From the NCBI GenBank assembly GCA_902762855.1, contig CACWPR010000024.1, positions 1 to 47,616 of the forward strand: a stretch of DNA of 47,616 nucleotides. The letters run 5' to 3'. Below are positions 39,088 to 47,422 of the stretch, one piece after another (position 1 is the stretch's first letter; each line of letters opens with the position of its first letter). The translations under genes were made by a program, and so were the position numbers. Source of the DNA: Ruminococcus flavefaciens. Its GTDB lineage: Bacteria > Bacillota > Clostridia > Oscillospirales > Ruminococcaceae. The notes below the pieces were generated by a model. It was not told the DNA's origin. It was given only the letters and a program-made list of their open reading frames with translations, and did no database searches.

Positions 39088-41622
39088 TCATCCCTTAGCA
39101 TCATACCATGAATATCCCGTGTGGACGTCCACAGCCAGAGGAACTTTCATCTCGCAGACGTTCTGCATTTCCTCCCGGAGTATCTCAGCGGCACGGTCTG
39201 CGCAGTCAACAGCGGATTCGAGGATAAGTTCATCGTGTACCTGTAAAATGAGCTTAGCATCTATCTTTTCAGCTTTGAGTCTGCGGTAAACGTTTATCAT
39301 AGCTATTTTGATAAGGTCAGCGGCGGTGCCCTGTACGGGGGTGTTCATGGCGATACGCTTTCCTGCGGCCTGGAGCATTTTATTGGATGATGCAAGCTCC
39401 GGTATGCGTCTTTTGCGGCCGAACATCGTAGTTACAGCACCGTCTCTCACGGCATTGTCCACGGTAGCGTCCATGAATTCCTTTACCTTTGAGAAACGTG
39501 CAAGGTAGTCAGCGATGTACTTCTTTGCCTGAGCCACGGATGTATTTATATCCTTTGAAAGTGAGAAAGCACCAATGCCGTAGATTATGCCGAAGTTTAC
39601 AGCTTTTGCGGCGCTTCTCATCTCAGGAGTGACCATTATCGAGGGCATATCGAATACCTGAGCGGCAGTTGAAGTGTGTATGTCCTCGCCGGAATTGAAA
39701 GCATCTATCATGTTCTTGTCGCCGCAGAGGTGAGCCATTACACGGAGCTCTATCTGGCTGTAGTCAGCATCCACGAGAGTCTTTCCAGGGGAAGCTGTAA
39801 AGAACTTTCTCATCTTTGCGCCCAGTTCGGTACGCACCGGGATATTCTGCATATTAGGCTCTGTTGAGGATATGCGTCCTGTACGTGTCTCAGTCTGCCT
39901 GAACCAGGTATGGATTCGGCCGTCGGGAGCGATCTTGTCAAGAAGCCCCACAACATAGGTGGAGTTGAGTTTTGTGTACTGACGGTATTTCAGCACATTG
40001 TCAACGATAGGAGACTGGCTCCGGAGCTCTTCAAGTACCTCTGCATTGGTGGAGTAGCCGCTCTTGGTTTTTTTCTTTGCCGGGAGACCAAGCTCGTCGA
40101 ATAAAACCGTGCCGAGTTGTTTGGGTGAAGAGATATTGAACTCATGACCGGCATCATCGTATATCATCTGCTGAGTCTCTTCTATCATCTCGGAGAGGTA
40201 TGTGCCGAAGTCCTGAACACCCTGCTTGTCAATGCATATGCCGGTATCCTCCATGGCGGCAAGGACCTCAGTGAGGGGGAGCTCTACGTTTTCCAGCAGG
40301 TCGGTCATACCCTCTGACTCTATCCTGCTGCGGAGTTCAGTGATAAGGCCCTCCAGTGAAAGAAGGTCAGCATACTGCCCGTTTTCGGAGTAATAATGTA
40401 CCCCGTACTCAGCACAGAGCTTGTCCACAGCGTAGTCAGAGGCAGATGTGTTCAGCAGATAGCCGCAGATAGCGGCATCGTTTTTCAGCCCGATGAGCTC
40501 CCGGCCCTCAGCCATAGCGTATCTGTAATGAGCCTTTGCATCGTCAGTGGATTTGGAGCATCCGGAACTGAGAAAGTCCAGTATAAGCGGTTTTTCATTG
40601 GTGGTATAGACATTGTCACCGCTGCGGACTGTGAGTGTGCCTTCTCGGAGAAGGTAGCTGACCTCAGAAAGACCTGGGATGACGTCAGCCGTAAGTGCTG
40701 ACTCCATGACCTTGATAGCAGGGGCAGGCTTTTCTGCTGCGGCAGACTGATTGGTGCCTTCAGTTGCGGAGATCCCCAGTTTGTCGAGGAGCTTGAACAT
40801 CTCAAGCTCCGAAAGGAGACTGCTGATACCGGCAGAGTCCGGCTCAGTGGGGATATAGTTCTCAGGGGTACTGTCTATAGGAGCGTCACGGACGATAGTA
40901 GCCAGCCATTTACTTTCCTTTGCGGAGTCCGCACCGTTGGTGAGCTTTGTCTTGACTCCCTTGGTAAGGCCGGAATCCTCATATTTTTCATACAGCTCTT
41001 CAAGGGAGCCGAACTCCTTGATAAGAGCAGAAGCAGTCTTTTCACCTATGCCGGCAACACCGGGGATATTGTCGGAGCTGTCTCCCATTAGAGCTTTCAG
41101 GTCGATGAGCTTTATCGGCTCGAAGCCGTAGTCCTCACGGAAACGGTCGGGAGTGTAGCGGATAGTCTCCTTGTTGGTCGCAAGAAGGACAGTGACATTT
41201 TCGTCAATGAGCTGGAGGCTGTCACGGTCACCGGTGAGCACATAGCACTGGGCGCCCTTGTTGGAGCAGGACTTTGAGAGGGTGCCGAGGACGTCATCGG
41301 CCTCATATCCTTCGCACTCGACCACCTTTATGCCCATAAGTCTGAGGAGCTCCTTGACGATAGGGAGCTGCTGAGCCAGCTCTTCCGGCATACCCTTGCG
41401 GTTTGCCTTGTAATAGGCTGCTGCCTTGTGCCGGAAGGTAGGTGAGCGAAGGTCGAATGCAACAGCGACAGCGTCAGGCTGTACGTCAGCATAGTTTTTG
41501 AGGTATATATTCATAAAGCCGAAAATGGCATTGGTAAATACTCCGTTTTTGTTGGAAAGCAGCTTGATGCCGTAGAAAGCACGGTTGAGTATGCTGTTTC
41601 CATCAATGGCGAGAAGTTTCAT
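39088..41622 (-). CDS. polA: DNA polymerase I
   Basis: 844 residues. 5'-3' exonuclease/flap domain (about 1-290, with LAIDGNSILNRAF and GDSSDNIPGVAGIG), a central 3'-5' exonuclease-like domain (about 300-465) in which the catalytic DxE residues are not found, so proofreading is probably lost as in Bacillus, and a family A polymerase domain (about 470-844) with motif A DADYSQIELRV, motif B AAKAVNFGIIYG and motif C QVHDELILE. It fills gaps and removes RNA primers. AAGGAGG precedes the ATG. A TTGCTT/TATAAT promoter lies just upstream. Confidence 0.96.
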   Translation of the reverse strand: MKLLAIDGNSILNRAFYGIKLLSNKNGVFTNAIFGFMNIYLKNYADVQPDAVAVAFDLRSPTFRHKAAAYYKANRKGMPEELAQQLPIVKELLRLMGIKVVECEGYEADDVLGTLSKSCSNKGAQCYVLTGDRDSLQLIDENVTVLLATNKETIRYTPDRFREDYGFEPIKLIDLKALMGDSSDNIPGVAGIGEKTASALIKEFGSLEELYEKYEDSGLTKGVKTKLTNGADSAKESKWLATIVRDAPIDSTPENYIPTEPDSAGISSLLSELEMFKLLDKLGISATEGTNQSAAAEKPAPAIKVMESALTADVIPGLSEVSYLLREGTLTVRSGDNVYTTNEKPLILDFLSSGCSKSTDDAKAHYRYAMAEGRELIGLKNDAAICGYLLNTSASDYAVDKLCAEYGVHYYSENGQYADLLSLEGLITELRSRIESEGMTDLLENVELPLTEVLAAMEDTGICIDKQGVQDFGTYLSEMIEETQQMIYDDAGHEFNISSPKQLGTVLFDELGLPAKKKTKSGYSTNAEVLEELRSQSPIVDNVLKYRQYTKLNSTYVVGLLDKIAPDGRIHTWFRQTETRTGRISSTEPNMQNIPVRTELGAKMRKFFTASPGKTLVDADYSQIELRVMAHLCGDKNMIDAFNSGEDIHTSTAAQVFDMPSIMVTPEMRSAAKAVNFGIIYGIGAFSLSKDINTSVAQAKKYIADYLARFSKVKEFMDATVDNAVRDGAVTTMFGRKRRIPELASSNKMLQAAGKRIAMNTPVQGTAADLIKIAMINVYRRLKAEKIDAKLILQVHDELILESAVDCADRAAEILREEMQNVCEMKVPLAVDVHTGYSWYDAKG

Positions 41623-41652
41623 GGCGGACCTCCTTGTATCAATATAAATACT

Positions 41653-41681
41653 ATTATACCACAATTGCGCCCATAAAGCAA
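41653..41681 (-). promoter_or_regulatory. promoter of polA
   Basis: On the minus strand: TTGCTT (41681-41676), 17 bp spacer, TATAAT (41658-41653), about 30 bp before the polA start. Confidence 0.75.
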
Positions 41682-41930
41682 TATTTCACTATGGCCGCAG
41701 ATTCCAAAAATCACCGGTTGTCTGCCATAAGTGAAAGCTGAGCAGGGTTCACATAAAAGTGGGCTGGTTCAGGTGTGTCAGCATATAGCTGCTTGGTCAA
41801 AAAGGAGATTTTTATTGTGCAGAATGACGAAATCTCTCTACAGGGCTTTAATTTTTTTCAAAAATATGGTAAGATATGTGTGGAGTTAAAAACAGGACAA
41901 AAAATTATTTGTATAAAGGTGTGTTCATGA
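41682..41930. other. intergenic region without a recognisable gene
   Basis: Part of the 343-bp gap between polA and the flavin-binding protein gene. Apart from the polA promoter and a terminator at its right end I see no ORF with a ribosome binding site, no RNA gene and no recognised riboswitch. A weak TATGGTAAGAT box near 41866-41876 is not convincing. Confidence 0.5.
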
Positions 41931-41965
41931 TAAAACCGGCTGCTCAGTCAGCCGGTTTTATTTGT
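41931..41965. terminator. terminator of the flavin-binding protein gene
   Basis: Perfect 12-bp stem (41931-41942 with 41949-41960), 6-nt loop. A-rich left arm and T-rich right arm; it could act in either direction. It begins right after the stop at 41966 on the minus strand. Confidence 0.82.
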
Positions 41966-42433
41966 TTATTTTTCATGGACCAGTTTTCCGGTCATGTGTT
42001 CGATAGTTATTGCTGTCATCTGTACACGTTTGGCATCACGTGCTATCTCCTCATCGACTTCCTTTTCAGTGGGATAGTACTTCATGCCAAGGCTTTTCAG
42101 CTTGTCCATTACGGAGTCTGTGTTGACGAATTCCGCACGGCCGAATACAACTACACTTGTGATATACCAGGACCAGTCATCCTTCTGATAACCTTCGTTC
42201 CATACTGTAAAGCATACCTTGTCACAGGCTTTTATCGCATCTGTTTTGTGGCCGGAGGCTGCACCGTGGAGGTATATCTTTCCGTCATCTCCATAGAAAA
42301 AGTTTACCGGCACGGCATAGGGATAGCCGTTGTCACCGATAACGGACAGAACTCCTCTTTTGGCGGTGCGGAGTATATTTTTGCATTCATCCTCTGTGAC
42401 GGCCTGCTTGTATCTTCTCATATTTCTGAACAT
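41966..42433 (-). CDS. pyridoxamine 5'-phosphate oxidase-like flavin-binding protein
   Basis: 155 residues with the split-barrel FMN-binding fold of the PNPOx-like/NimA group. Visible features are RGVLSVIGDNGYPYAVPVNFFYGDDGKIYLHGA (early strands; the Tyr-Ala-Val-Pro segment is typical) and HKTDAIKACDKVCFTV. Members bind FMN, heme or F420 and include nitroimidazole resistance proteins; a specific reaction cannot be given. AAGGAG precedes the ATG. Single-gene unit. Confidence 0.85.
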   Translation of the reverse strand: MFRNMRRYKQAVTEDECKNILRTAKRGVLSVIGDNGYPYAVPVNFFYGDDGKIYLHGAASGHKTDAIKACDKVCFTVWNEGYQKDDWSWYITSVVVFGRAEFVNTDSVMDKLKSLGMKYYPTEKEVDEEIARDAKRVQMTAITIEHMTGKLVHEK

Positions 42434-42521
42434 ATGGTCAGCTCCTTTTTGATTTTGGTCATGCCGGAGGTCAACAATACCGGAATTATGAGTTTTTTCA
42501 TGGCTTGCACCTCCGGAGTGT

Positions 42522-43196
42522 TTATTTTAGGATAAGGTCAAATACGATATAGAAAGCGATGTCAAAGCCGGTATCGAGCGTTACCAGCAAAGCCACTATA
42601 CGGGTAGGAGAGAACTTTTTGCCGACTTTCCGGCGCTTTTCTATTTCCTTCTTGTAGTCGGAGGTACGTGGGTACAGGATGAAGGCTGACAGTGCCAAGA
42701 GGAAAAAGACTGATTTTAACACTATATCGTATACATCCTTCTGGCTTTTTGTAAAGCCTAAAAGATATGGTGTAGGAAATATCAGCAGTGATACACTGAG
42801 AAAAGCGAACAATATAGCAAGAGCAAGATAGTTCATCAGAAATGGCGGCGGTTCCGGGTCGCCTTTGACATAAGCGTGGCGAGGGAAACTCTCATCGTAG
42901 AGTACAGTTACTGACTGGCCTTCCTGGTACGTCTGCTCTTTGTCTCTGAGAGCCATTTGTGTGCGGAGCTCCCTGCCATTAACGTGATAGGTGACATACA
43001 GCGTGTGGGAAGTCTTTTTCAAACCATCGTCCGGGTCTTTGTAATTCCGTGAAACGATCTTTGTTATGAGCCCGTCCGTTTCTGAGTTAACAATAGAGCT
43101 TGCCTTCATTTTTCTGTACCAGAGTATCGTGCATATCAGAACAATAACTGTCAAAACGGCCAGAGCAAGAAAGGCGAAAAACAGCATTCTCAGCAT
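42522..43196 (-). CDS. DUF3592-like membrane protein
   Basis: 224 residues. One N-terminal membrane helix (about 5-28), a small beta-rich domain (about 35-110, with HTLYVTYHVNGRELRTQM and GQSVTVLYDESFPRHAYV) typical of DUF3592, then two or three membrane helices (about 120-180) and a final one near the C-terminus. Function unknown. The ATG at 43196 is chosen over an ATG two codons earlier because the GGGAGGG ribosome binding site abuts the earlier one. Transcribed alone. Confidence 0.78.
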   Translation of the reverse strand: MLRMLFFAFLALAVLTVIVLICTILWYRKMKASSIVNSETDGLITKIVSRNYKDPDDGLKKTSHTLYVTYHVNGRELRTQMALRDKEQTYQEGQSVTVLYDESFPRHAYVKGDPEPPPFLMNYLALAILFAFLSVSLLIFPTPYLLGFTKSQKDVYDIVLKSVFFLLALSAFILYPRTSDYKKEIEKRRKVGKKFSPTRIVALLVTLDTGFDIAFYIVFDLILK

Positions 43197-43320
43197 AGAC
43201 ATCCCTCCCAGATGATTTGATATTATTATATACTCATTTGTACAGCCTGTCAAGCGGAGGAGACTGAGAGTCCAGTACTTCAAAGGCAGCAATATTGTCC
43301 GAAAAGCGCTGCAAAAAACT

Positions 43321-43346
43321 CAGGGATGCACAGCAGTGCATCCCTG
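43321..43346 (-). terminator. terminator of the ribbon-helix-helix gene
   Basis: Perfect 11-bp stem (43321-43331 with 43336-43346) around a 4-nt loop; on the minus strand it is followed by GTTTTTTG. Confidence 0.85.
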
Positions 43347-43372
43347 CTTGGGGTTGTGTTGCGGTATGGAGC

Positions 43373-43546
43373 TTACATTTCCTTTTCGTCAAGGTCATCT
43401 ATAGCGTATTTAAGACACTGGATAACAAGCTGATTTAGAGATAAATGATTATCATATGCGAGCTTTTCGAGCTGGTCCACAAATTCCTTCGGCAGCCGGA
43501 ACGTTTTGGTGACGTATTCCTCATAGCCTTTTTGCAGTTTAAACAT
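43373..43546 (-). CDS. small ribbon-helix-helix DNA-binding protein
   Basis: 57 residues. A beta strand (VTKTFRLPKEFVDQLEKLA) followed by two helices (NHLSLNQLVIQCLKYAI) matches the Arc/MetJ/HicB-tail type ribbon-helix-helix fold, which binds DNA as a dimer. The ATG at 43546 has AAGGAG at good spacing. No toxin gene partner is adjacent, so a toxin-antitoxin role is not supported. It may autoregulate or control the divergent lipoprotein gene at 43681. Confidence 0.78.
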   Translation of the reverse strand: MFKLQKGYEEYVTKTFRLPKEFVDQLEKLAYDNHLSLNQLVIQCLKYAIDDLDEKEM

Positions 43547-43632
43547 ATTCTCACACTCCTTTATAATCATTATCTCTCTTTTTTTGTCTGAAATATACAA
43601 TTTATTTTAATTTATTTTGTGTTGCTTTTATC

Positions 43633-43661
43633 TTGCAAAAGTCTTGCAAAAATGATATAAT
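43633..43661 (+). promoter_or_regulatory. promoter of the AT-rich lipoprotein gene
   Basis: TTGCAA (43633-43638), 17 bp spacer, TATAAT (43656-43661). A second TTGCAA repeat lies within the spacer (43644-43649), giving a direct repeat CTTGCAAAA that may be a protein-binding site. Confidence 0.8.
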
Positions 43662-43680
43662 AAAAACAGGAGGTGGTATT

Positions 43681-44364
43681 ATGAAAATAAATAAAGCAAT
43701 CATATGCCTTGTAACATTAATGCTCTTTTCATGCAGTTTTGTAAGCTGTGGAGATTCAAGCAAATCTTCTGATGATAAAAAAGCATCTGTTTCAGAGCAA
43801 TCCGAGACAAAATCAGCAGAAGAAAGCAAAATTATTGGTACTTGGGAATTAGATTCAGAGTATTATGAAGGGATGGAGTTCGAAGGTATAAAACCAACTT
43901 CATGTCAATTAAAATTAACAGAGGACAATAAAGCGGTTCAACTAATTGAAATGGATTGCTCGGAATCCTTGTATCTTACTGATAAAAAGCTCTATATTGA
44001 TGGGTATGGCTATAAGATAAAAAGTTTCGATAGAAAAGAGCTTGTTATTGACTGCGGCAGCTATGGAGAAATAGCATTTGTAAGAACGAGTAAATCAAGC
44101 AGTAAATTTGGCGAATATAATGTTCCAGACGAATTTGAGTGGGGTGAAGAGGCAAAAATCGTTTTTGAAGAAAATGAAAAAAGCAGAGCGAAGGTGTGTA
44201 ACTTTGGCGAATACTACTATGATGATAAAAGCGGCGAGATGAATGTAGAATGGGAGGATGACGATGACGATAATGGACCGGCAACGATAGAATTTTTAGA
44301 TGAAGATACTATTCTTGTACATGGCAGCGATGGCGAAGACAGGAAAATGTTTAGAGTGAAATAG
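43681..44364 (+). CDS. AT-rich lipoprotein of unknown function
   Basis: 227 residues. Signal peptide with lipobox-like FVSC (Cys near 20), a Ser/Lys/Glu linker, then a beta-rich domain starting IIGTWELDSEYYEGMEFEG, a pattern seen in small lipocalin-like or DUF5640-like extracellular domains (IIGTWE). A tandem second half (EYYYDDKSGEMNVEWEDDDDD) is very acidic. AGGAGG precedes the ATG. Base composition is markedly more AT-rich than neighbours, suggesting transfer. Confidence 0.78.
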   Translation: MKINKAIICLVTLMLFSCSFVSCGDSSKSSDDKKASVSEQSETKSAEESKIIGTWELDSEYYEGMEFEGIKPTSCQLKLTEDNKAVQLIEMDCSESLYLTDKKLYIDGYGYKIKSFDRKELVIDCGSYGEIAFVRTSKSSSKFGEYNVPDEFEWGEEAKIVFEENEKSRAKVCNFGEYYYDDKSGEMNVEWEDDDDDNGPATIEFLDEDTILVHGSDGEDRKMFRVK

Positions 44365-44366
44365 AT

Positions 44367-44394
44367 AACAAAAACCTCCCCGAAACCGGGGAGG
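44367..44394 (-). terminator. terminator of the PEP carboxykinase gene
   Basis: 8-bp stem (44375-44382 with 44387-44394), AAAC loop; on the minus strand followed by TTTTTG. It may also slow readthrough from the convergent lipoprotein gene. Confidence 0.82.
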
Positions 44395-44417
44395 TCAATT
44401 TTATATTCGGAATTGAA

Positions 44418-46235
44418 TTACTTGTTGAGGTTAGCCTCGATAACGTCGAGCTCATCATAAAGAGCCTGGGGGATGTTACCGCCCTTAGCCTTGATGTCCT
44501 CGTCGTAGTATCTTCTCATCTCAGCGATCTCCTTCTTCCACTCTTCCTTATCAACAGTGAGGAGCTTCTGGAGAGCAGAGGGAGAAACCTCGTCCTCGAT
44601 ACCCTTGAGGTTGATATCCTCAGGCTTGGGGAGGTATCCGATAGGAGTCTCAACAGCGTCAACTTCGCCTTCAACTCTCTTGATGATCCAGTCGAGGACT
44701 CTCATGTTGTCGCCGAAACCAGGCCAGAGGAAGTTGCCCTCATCGTCTGTTCTGAACCAGTTAACGTTGAAGATCTTAGGAGCCTTGCTGCCGAGTCTTG
44801 CGCCCATTTCGAGCCAGTGAGCCCAGTAGTCACCAACATTGTAGCCGATGAAGGGCTTCATAGCCATAGGATCGTGACGGAGAACGCCTACTGCGCCTGT
44901 AGCAGCAGCAGTTGTCTCAGAAGAAACAGCGGAGCCGATGTATGTACCGTGAGTCCAGTCGAATGACTGATATACGAGGGGAGCGGTTGTAGCTCTTCTT
45001 CCGCCGAAGATGATAGCGGAGATCGGAACGCCCTCAGGATTATTGAACTCAGGTGAGATGCAGGGGCAGTTCTGAGCGGGAGCAGTAAATCTTGAGTTGG
45101 GGTGAGCCAGCTTGTTGCCTGCAGCAGTGTAAGCCTCACCGTCAACCTTCTCGCCCTTCCACTCTGTAGCGTCCTTAGGAGGATTCTTTGTGAGCTTCTC
45201 CCACCAAGGAGTATTGTCGGAGTTATCAAGAGCAACGTTTGTGAAGATAGCGCCGTTCTTTGTGCAAGCGAGAGCATTGTAGTTGGACTTCTCGTTTGTA
45301 CCGGGAGCAACACCGAAGAAACCGTTCTCAGGGTTGATAGCGTAGAGTCTGCCGTCCTTGCCGGGCTTCATCCAAGCGATATCGTCGCCGACTGTGAATA
45401 TCTCATAGCCGGCCTTCTTATATCCCTCCGGAGGAATGAGCATAGCCAGGTTTGTCTTACCGCAGGCAGAGGGGAATGCAGCAGTGATGTACTTAACATC
45501 GCCGTTGGGCTTCTTAACGCCGAGAATGAGCATATGCTCAGCCATCCAAGCCTCGTTCTTACCCTGGAATGAAGCGATACGGAGGGCGAAGCACTTCTTG
45601 CCGAGGAGAACGTTTCCGCCGTAAGCAGAGTTGATGGACCAGATAGTATTCTCCTCAGGGAACTGAACGATGTATCTCTTCTCAGGATCAACGTCAGCCT
45701 TGGAGTGGAGACCTCTTACGAAATCGTCGGAAGTATCGCCGAGGTTCTCGAAAGCCTGCTTACCCATTCTTGTCATGATGTTCATGTTGAGAACAACGTA
45801 GATAGAGTCAGTTACCTCAACACCTACCTTAGCAAGAGGAGAACCGATGGGGCCCATAGAATAGGGGATAACGTACATTGTTCTGCCCTTCATGACACCG
45901 TCGTACATAGGTGTGAGGAGAGCCTTCATCTCATCGGGAGCCATCCAGTTGTTTGTAGGGCCGGCACCCTTCTTTTCCTTAGAGCAGATAAAAGTTCTGT
46001 CCTCAACACGAGCAACGTCGTTAGCACGAGTTCTGTGGTAGAGGCAGTTAGGATACTTTTCCTGATTGAGCTTGTACATTTTGTCCCAGCTATCGTCGGG
46101 GAGAGAAGTTACCTCTTCGATAAGAGCGTCGATCTGCTCCTTTGAGCCGTCGATCCAAACGACCTTATCAGGCTTACAGAGTGCAACCATTTCATCGACC
46201 CACTTTAAAACGTTAGGGTTCTTTGTAAGTGACAT
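44418..46235 (-). CDS. pckG: phosphoenolpyruvate carboxykinase (GTP)
   Basis: 605 residues of the GTP-dependent PEPCK family, interconverting oxaloacetate + GTP and PEP + CO2 + GDP; in fermentative gut Firmicutes it often runs toward oxaloacetate. Visible are the kinase-1a motif FPSACGKTNLAM with the reactive Cys of GTP-type enzymes, the metal site GDDIAWM, and the start region LTKNPNVLKWV. Length matches the family. AGGAGG precedes the ATG. The codon choice is strongly biased (CTC, AAG, AAC), as for highly expressed genes. Single-gene transcript with a perfect promoter. Confidence 0.96.
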   Translation of the reverse strand: MSLTKNPNVLKWVDEMVALCKPDKVVWIDGSKEQIDALIEEVTSLPDDSWDKMYKLNQEKYPNCLYHRTRANDVARVEDRTFICSKEKKGAGPTNNWMAPDEMKALLTPMYDGVMKGRTMYVIPYSMGPIGSPLAKVGVEVTDSIYVVLNMNIMTRMGKQAFENLGDTSDDFVRGLHSKADVDPEKRYIVQFPEENTIWSINSAYGGNVLLGKKCFALRIASFQGKNEAWMAEHMLILGVKKPNGDVKYITAAFPSACGKTNLAMLIPPEGYKKAGYEIFTVGDDIAWMKPGKDGRLYAINPENGFFGVAPGTNEKSNYNALACTKNGAIFTNVALDNSDNTPWWEKLTKNPPKDATEWKGEKVDGEAYTAAGNKLAHPNSRFTAPAQNCPCISPEFNNPEGVPISAIIFGGRRATTAPLVYQSFDWTHGTYIGSAVSSETTAAATGAVGVLRHDPMAMKPFIGYNVGDYWAHWLEMGARLGSKAPKIFNVNWFRTDDEGNFLWPGFGDNMRVLDWIIKRVEGEVDAVETPIGYLPKPEDINLKGIEDEVSPSALQKLLTVDKEEWKKEIAEMRRYYDEDIKAKGGNIPQALYDELDVIEANLNK

Positions 46236-46256
46236 TGTATTGTACCTCCTAATAAA

Positions 46257-46270
46257 ATTATCATGATAAT
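46257..46270. promoter_or_regulatory. 14-bp perfect palindrome in the PEPCK leader
   Basis: ATTATCATGATAAT lies about 10 bases before the pckG ribosome binding site, within its untranslated leader. It could be an operator or a chance dyad in AT-rich sequence. Confidence 0.35.
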
Positions 46271-46327
46271 GGCACCGCAGTACGATGCACAAATACAACT
46301 GAAAAAATCAATCGTACCTCACATACT

Positions 46328-46356
46328 ATTATATATTATTTTAGTCAAGCTGTCAA
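46328..46356 (-). promoter_or_regulatory. consensus promoter of the PEPCK gene
   Basis: On the minus strand: perfect TTGACA (46356-46351), 17 bp spacer, perfect TATAAT (46333-46328). The leader is about 86 nt. From 46357 to about 46500 the sequence is AT-rich and holds nothing recognisable. Confidence 0.9.
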
Positions 46357-46532
46357 TAGCAACACGGCTTAAAATGACAAAACGAATTTGGCATAGCGAT
46401 ATAACGCAGAGTGCATATCAGTTAGCCTTAGGAAACAGAAAATTTGATTCGGAAAAATGCACAATATCGAAAACTCTTAATTGTTGAAAACATAGAATTT
46501 TGCTTTTTTGACAGTTTTTATTTTTGCCGAGC

Positions 46533-46560
46533 TTGAAATCTGTGCAAAATGTGGTATAAT
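46533..46560 (+). promoter_or_regulatory. promoter of the leader-kinase transcript
   Basis: TTGAAA (46533-46538), 16 bp spacer, TATAAT (46555-46560). Confidence 0.75.
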
Positions 46561-46642
46561 AAATCTATTGAGTAACTATATCAAACTGCAAAGATATTTG
46601 CATTCTGATATTTGCCGATATGCACAGGGCAGGAGATTGCTG

Positions 46643-46687
46643 ATGTGTGAGGCTATAAAATCAGGCATAGGGGGTCAATTCCGTTGA
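46643..46687 (+). CDS. 14-codon leader ORF coupled to the cytidylate-kinase-like gene
   Basis: ATG at 46643 with AGGAG 7 bases upstream encodes MCEAIKSGIGGQFR and stops at TGA 46685-46687. Its stop overlaps the TTG start of the next gene (TTGA), the arrangement typical of translational coupling. The downstream gene's own site GGGGGT is inside the leader ORF. Probably translated; peptide function unknown. Confidence 0.5.
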   Translation: MCEAIKSGIGGQFR

Positions 46688-47304
46688 AAAAGAAAATCAT
46701 CACTATTGAACGTCAGTATGGCAGCGGCGGCAGCGTCATCGGCAAACTCGCAGCTGAAAAACTCGGACTAAGCTATTACAACAGACAGATACTGGAAATG
46801 ACCGCAGAGAAGTGCGGCATATCTCCCGAATATCTTGAATCAGCCGAGGAGAACGTGCCTACCAGCTTTCTGTATTCACTGCTCCTCTCCGCTAACCCGG
46901 CACGTTCGGTAGAGGACAGCCTTCCGCTTTCAGATAAGGTGTTCCTCATGGAGAGCCGTATCATAAATGAGATCGCTGAAAAGGAGGACAGCTTCGTGCT
47001 CGTAGGAAGGTGCGGAAGTTATATCCTGGAAGAAAAAGGATGTTTCAGCGTATATATTTATGCAAATCCTGATGACAGGCTCAGAAGAGCTATCGAAGAG
47101 TACGGTATCCCCGAAAACAAGGCTGAGGCTATCATGAAGAAGGCCGACAAGCGCCGTGAGACTTTTTATAATGTAAATACCGGAAAGCTCTGGCAGGATA
47201 AGGACGGTTATGCTCTCTGCCTCAACAGCTCTGAACTGGGCGATGAGCTCTGCGCTGAGCTTATCGTGAAGGCCTATACGGAGTATAATTCCCGTAATGG
47301 CTGA
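46684..47304 (+). CDS. cytidylate kinase-like family protein
   Basis: 206 residues of the P-loop kinase family annotated as cytidylate kinase-like (AAA_26). The Walker A-like loop is RQYGSGGSVIGKLAAEKLG near residues 10-28, which is the altered GSGG form of this family; VLVGRCGSYIL and an Arg-rich lid region (KKADKRRETFYN) follow. True CMP kinase activity is not certain. The start is TTG at 46684, overlapping the stop of a short leader ORF; no in-frame ATG with a site is available. Ends at a strong terminator. Confidence 0.85.
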   Translation: MKKKIITIERQYGSGGSVIGKLAAEKLGLSYYNRQILEMTAEKCGISPEYLESAEENVPTSFLYSLLLSANPARSVEDSLPLSDKVFLMESRIINEIAEKEDSFVLVGRCGSYILEEKGCFSVYIYANPDDRLRRAIEEYGIPENKAEAIMKKADKRRETFYNVNTGKLWQDKDGYALCLNSSELGDELCAELIVKAYTEYNSRNG

Positions 47305-47341
47305 TAAAAACTGAATTATACAAGTTCTATTTCTCTTTGCG

Positions 47342-47372
47342 AAAACGCTCTGCTCTTTGCAGAGCGTTTTTG
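47342..47372 (+). terminator. terminator of the cytidylate-kinase-like gene
   Basis: Perfect 12-bp stem (47342-47353 with 47359-47370), TCTTT loop, ending in TTTTT. Confidence 0.88.
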
Positions 47373-47422
47373 TATATTCTCCCTCCCTCCGGACCATAAT
47401 AAAACCGAAGGGAGCTGTTTTT

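Noticed and set aside
39088..41622. Loss of the proofreading residues in DNA polymerase I as a novelty
   Set aside because: An inactive 3'-5' exonuclease domain is common in Firmicute PolA, so this is ordinary.
41876..42535. 219-codon plus-strand open frame opposite the flavin-binding protein
   Set aside because: It runs through the terminator and then antisense to a well-supported gene; the start has no ribosome binding site.
43373..43546. Toxin-antitoxin module at the ribbon-helix-helix gene
   Set aside because: The protein resembles antitoxin DNA-binding domains, but no small toxin gene is adjacent on either side.
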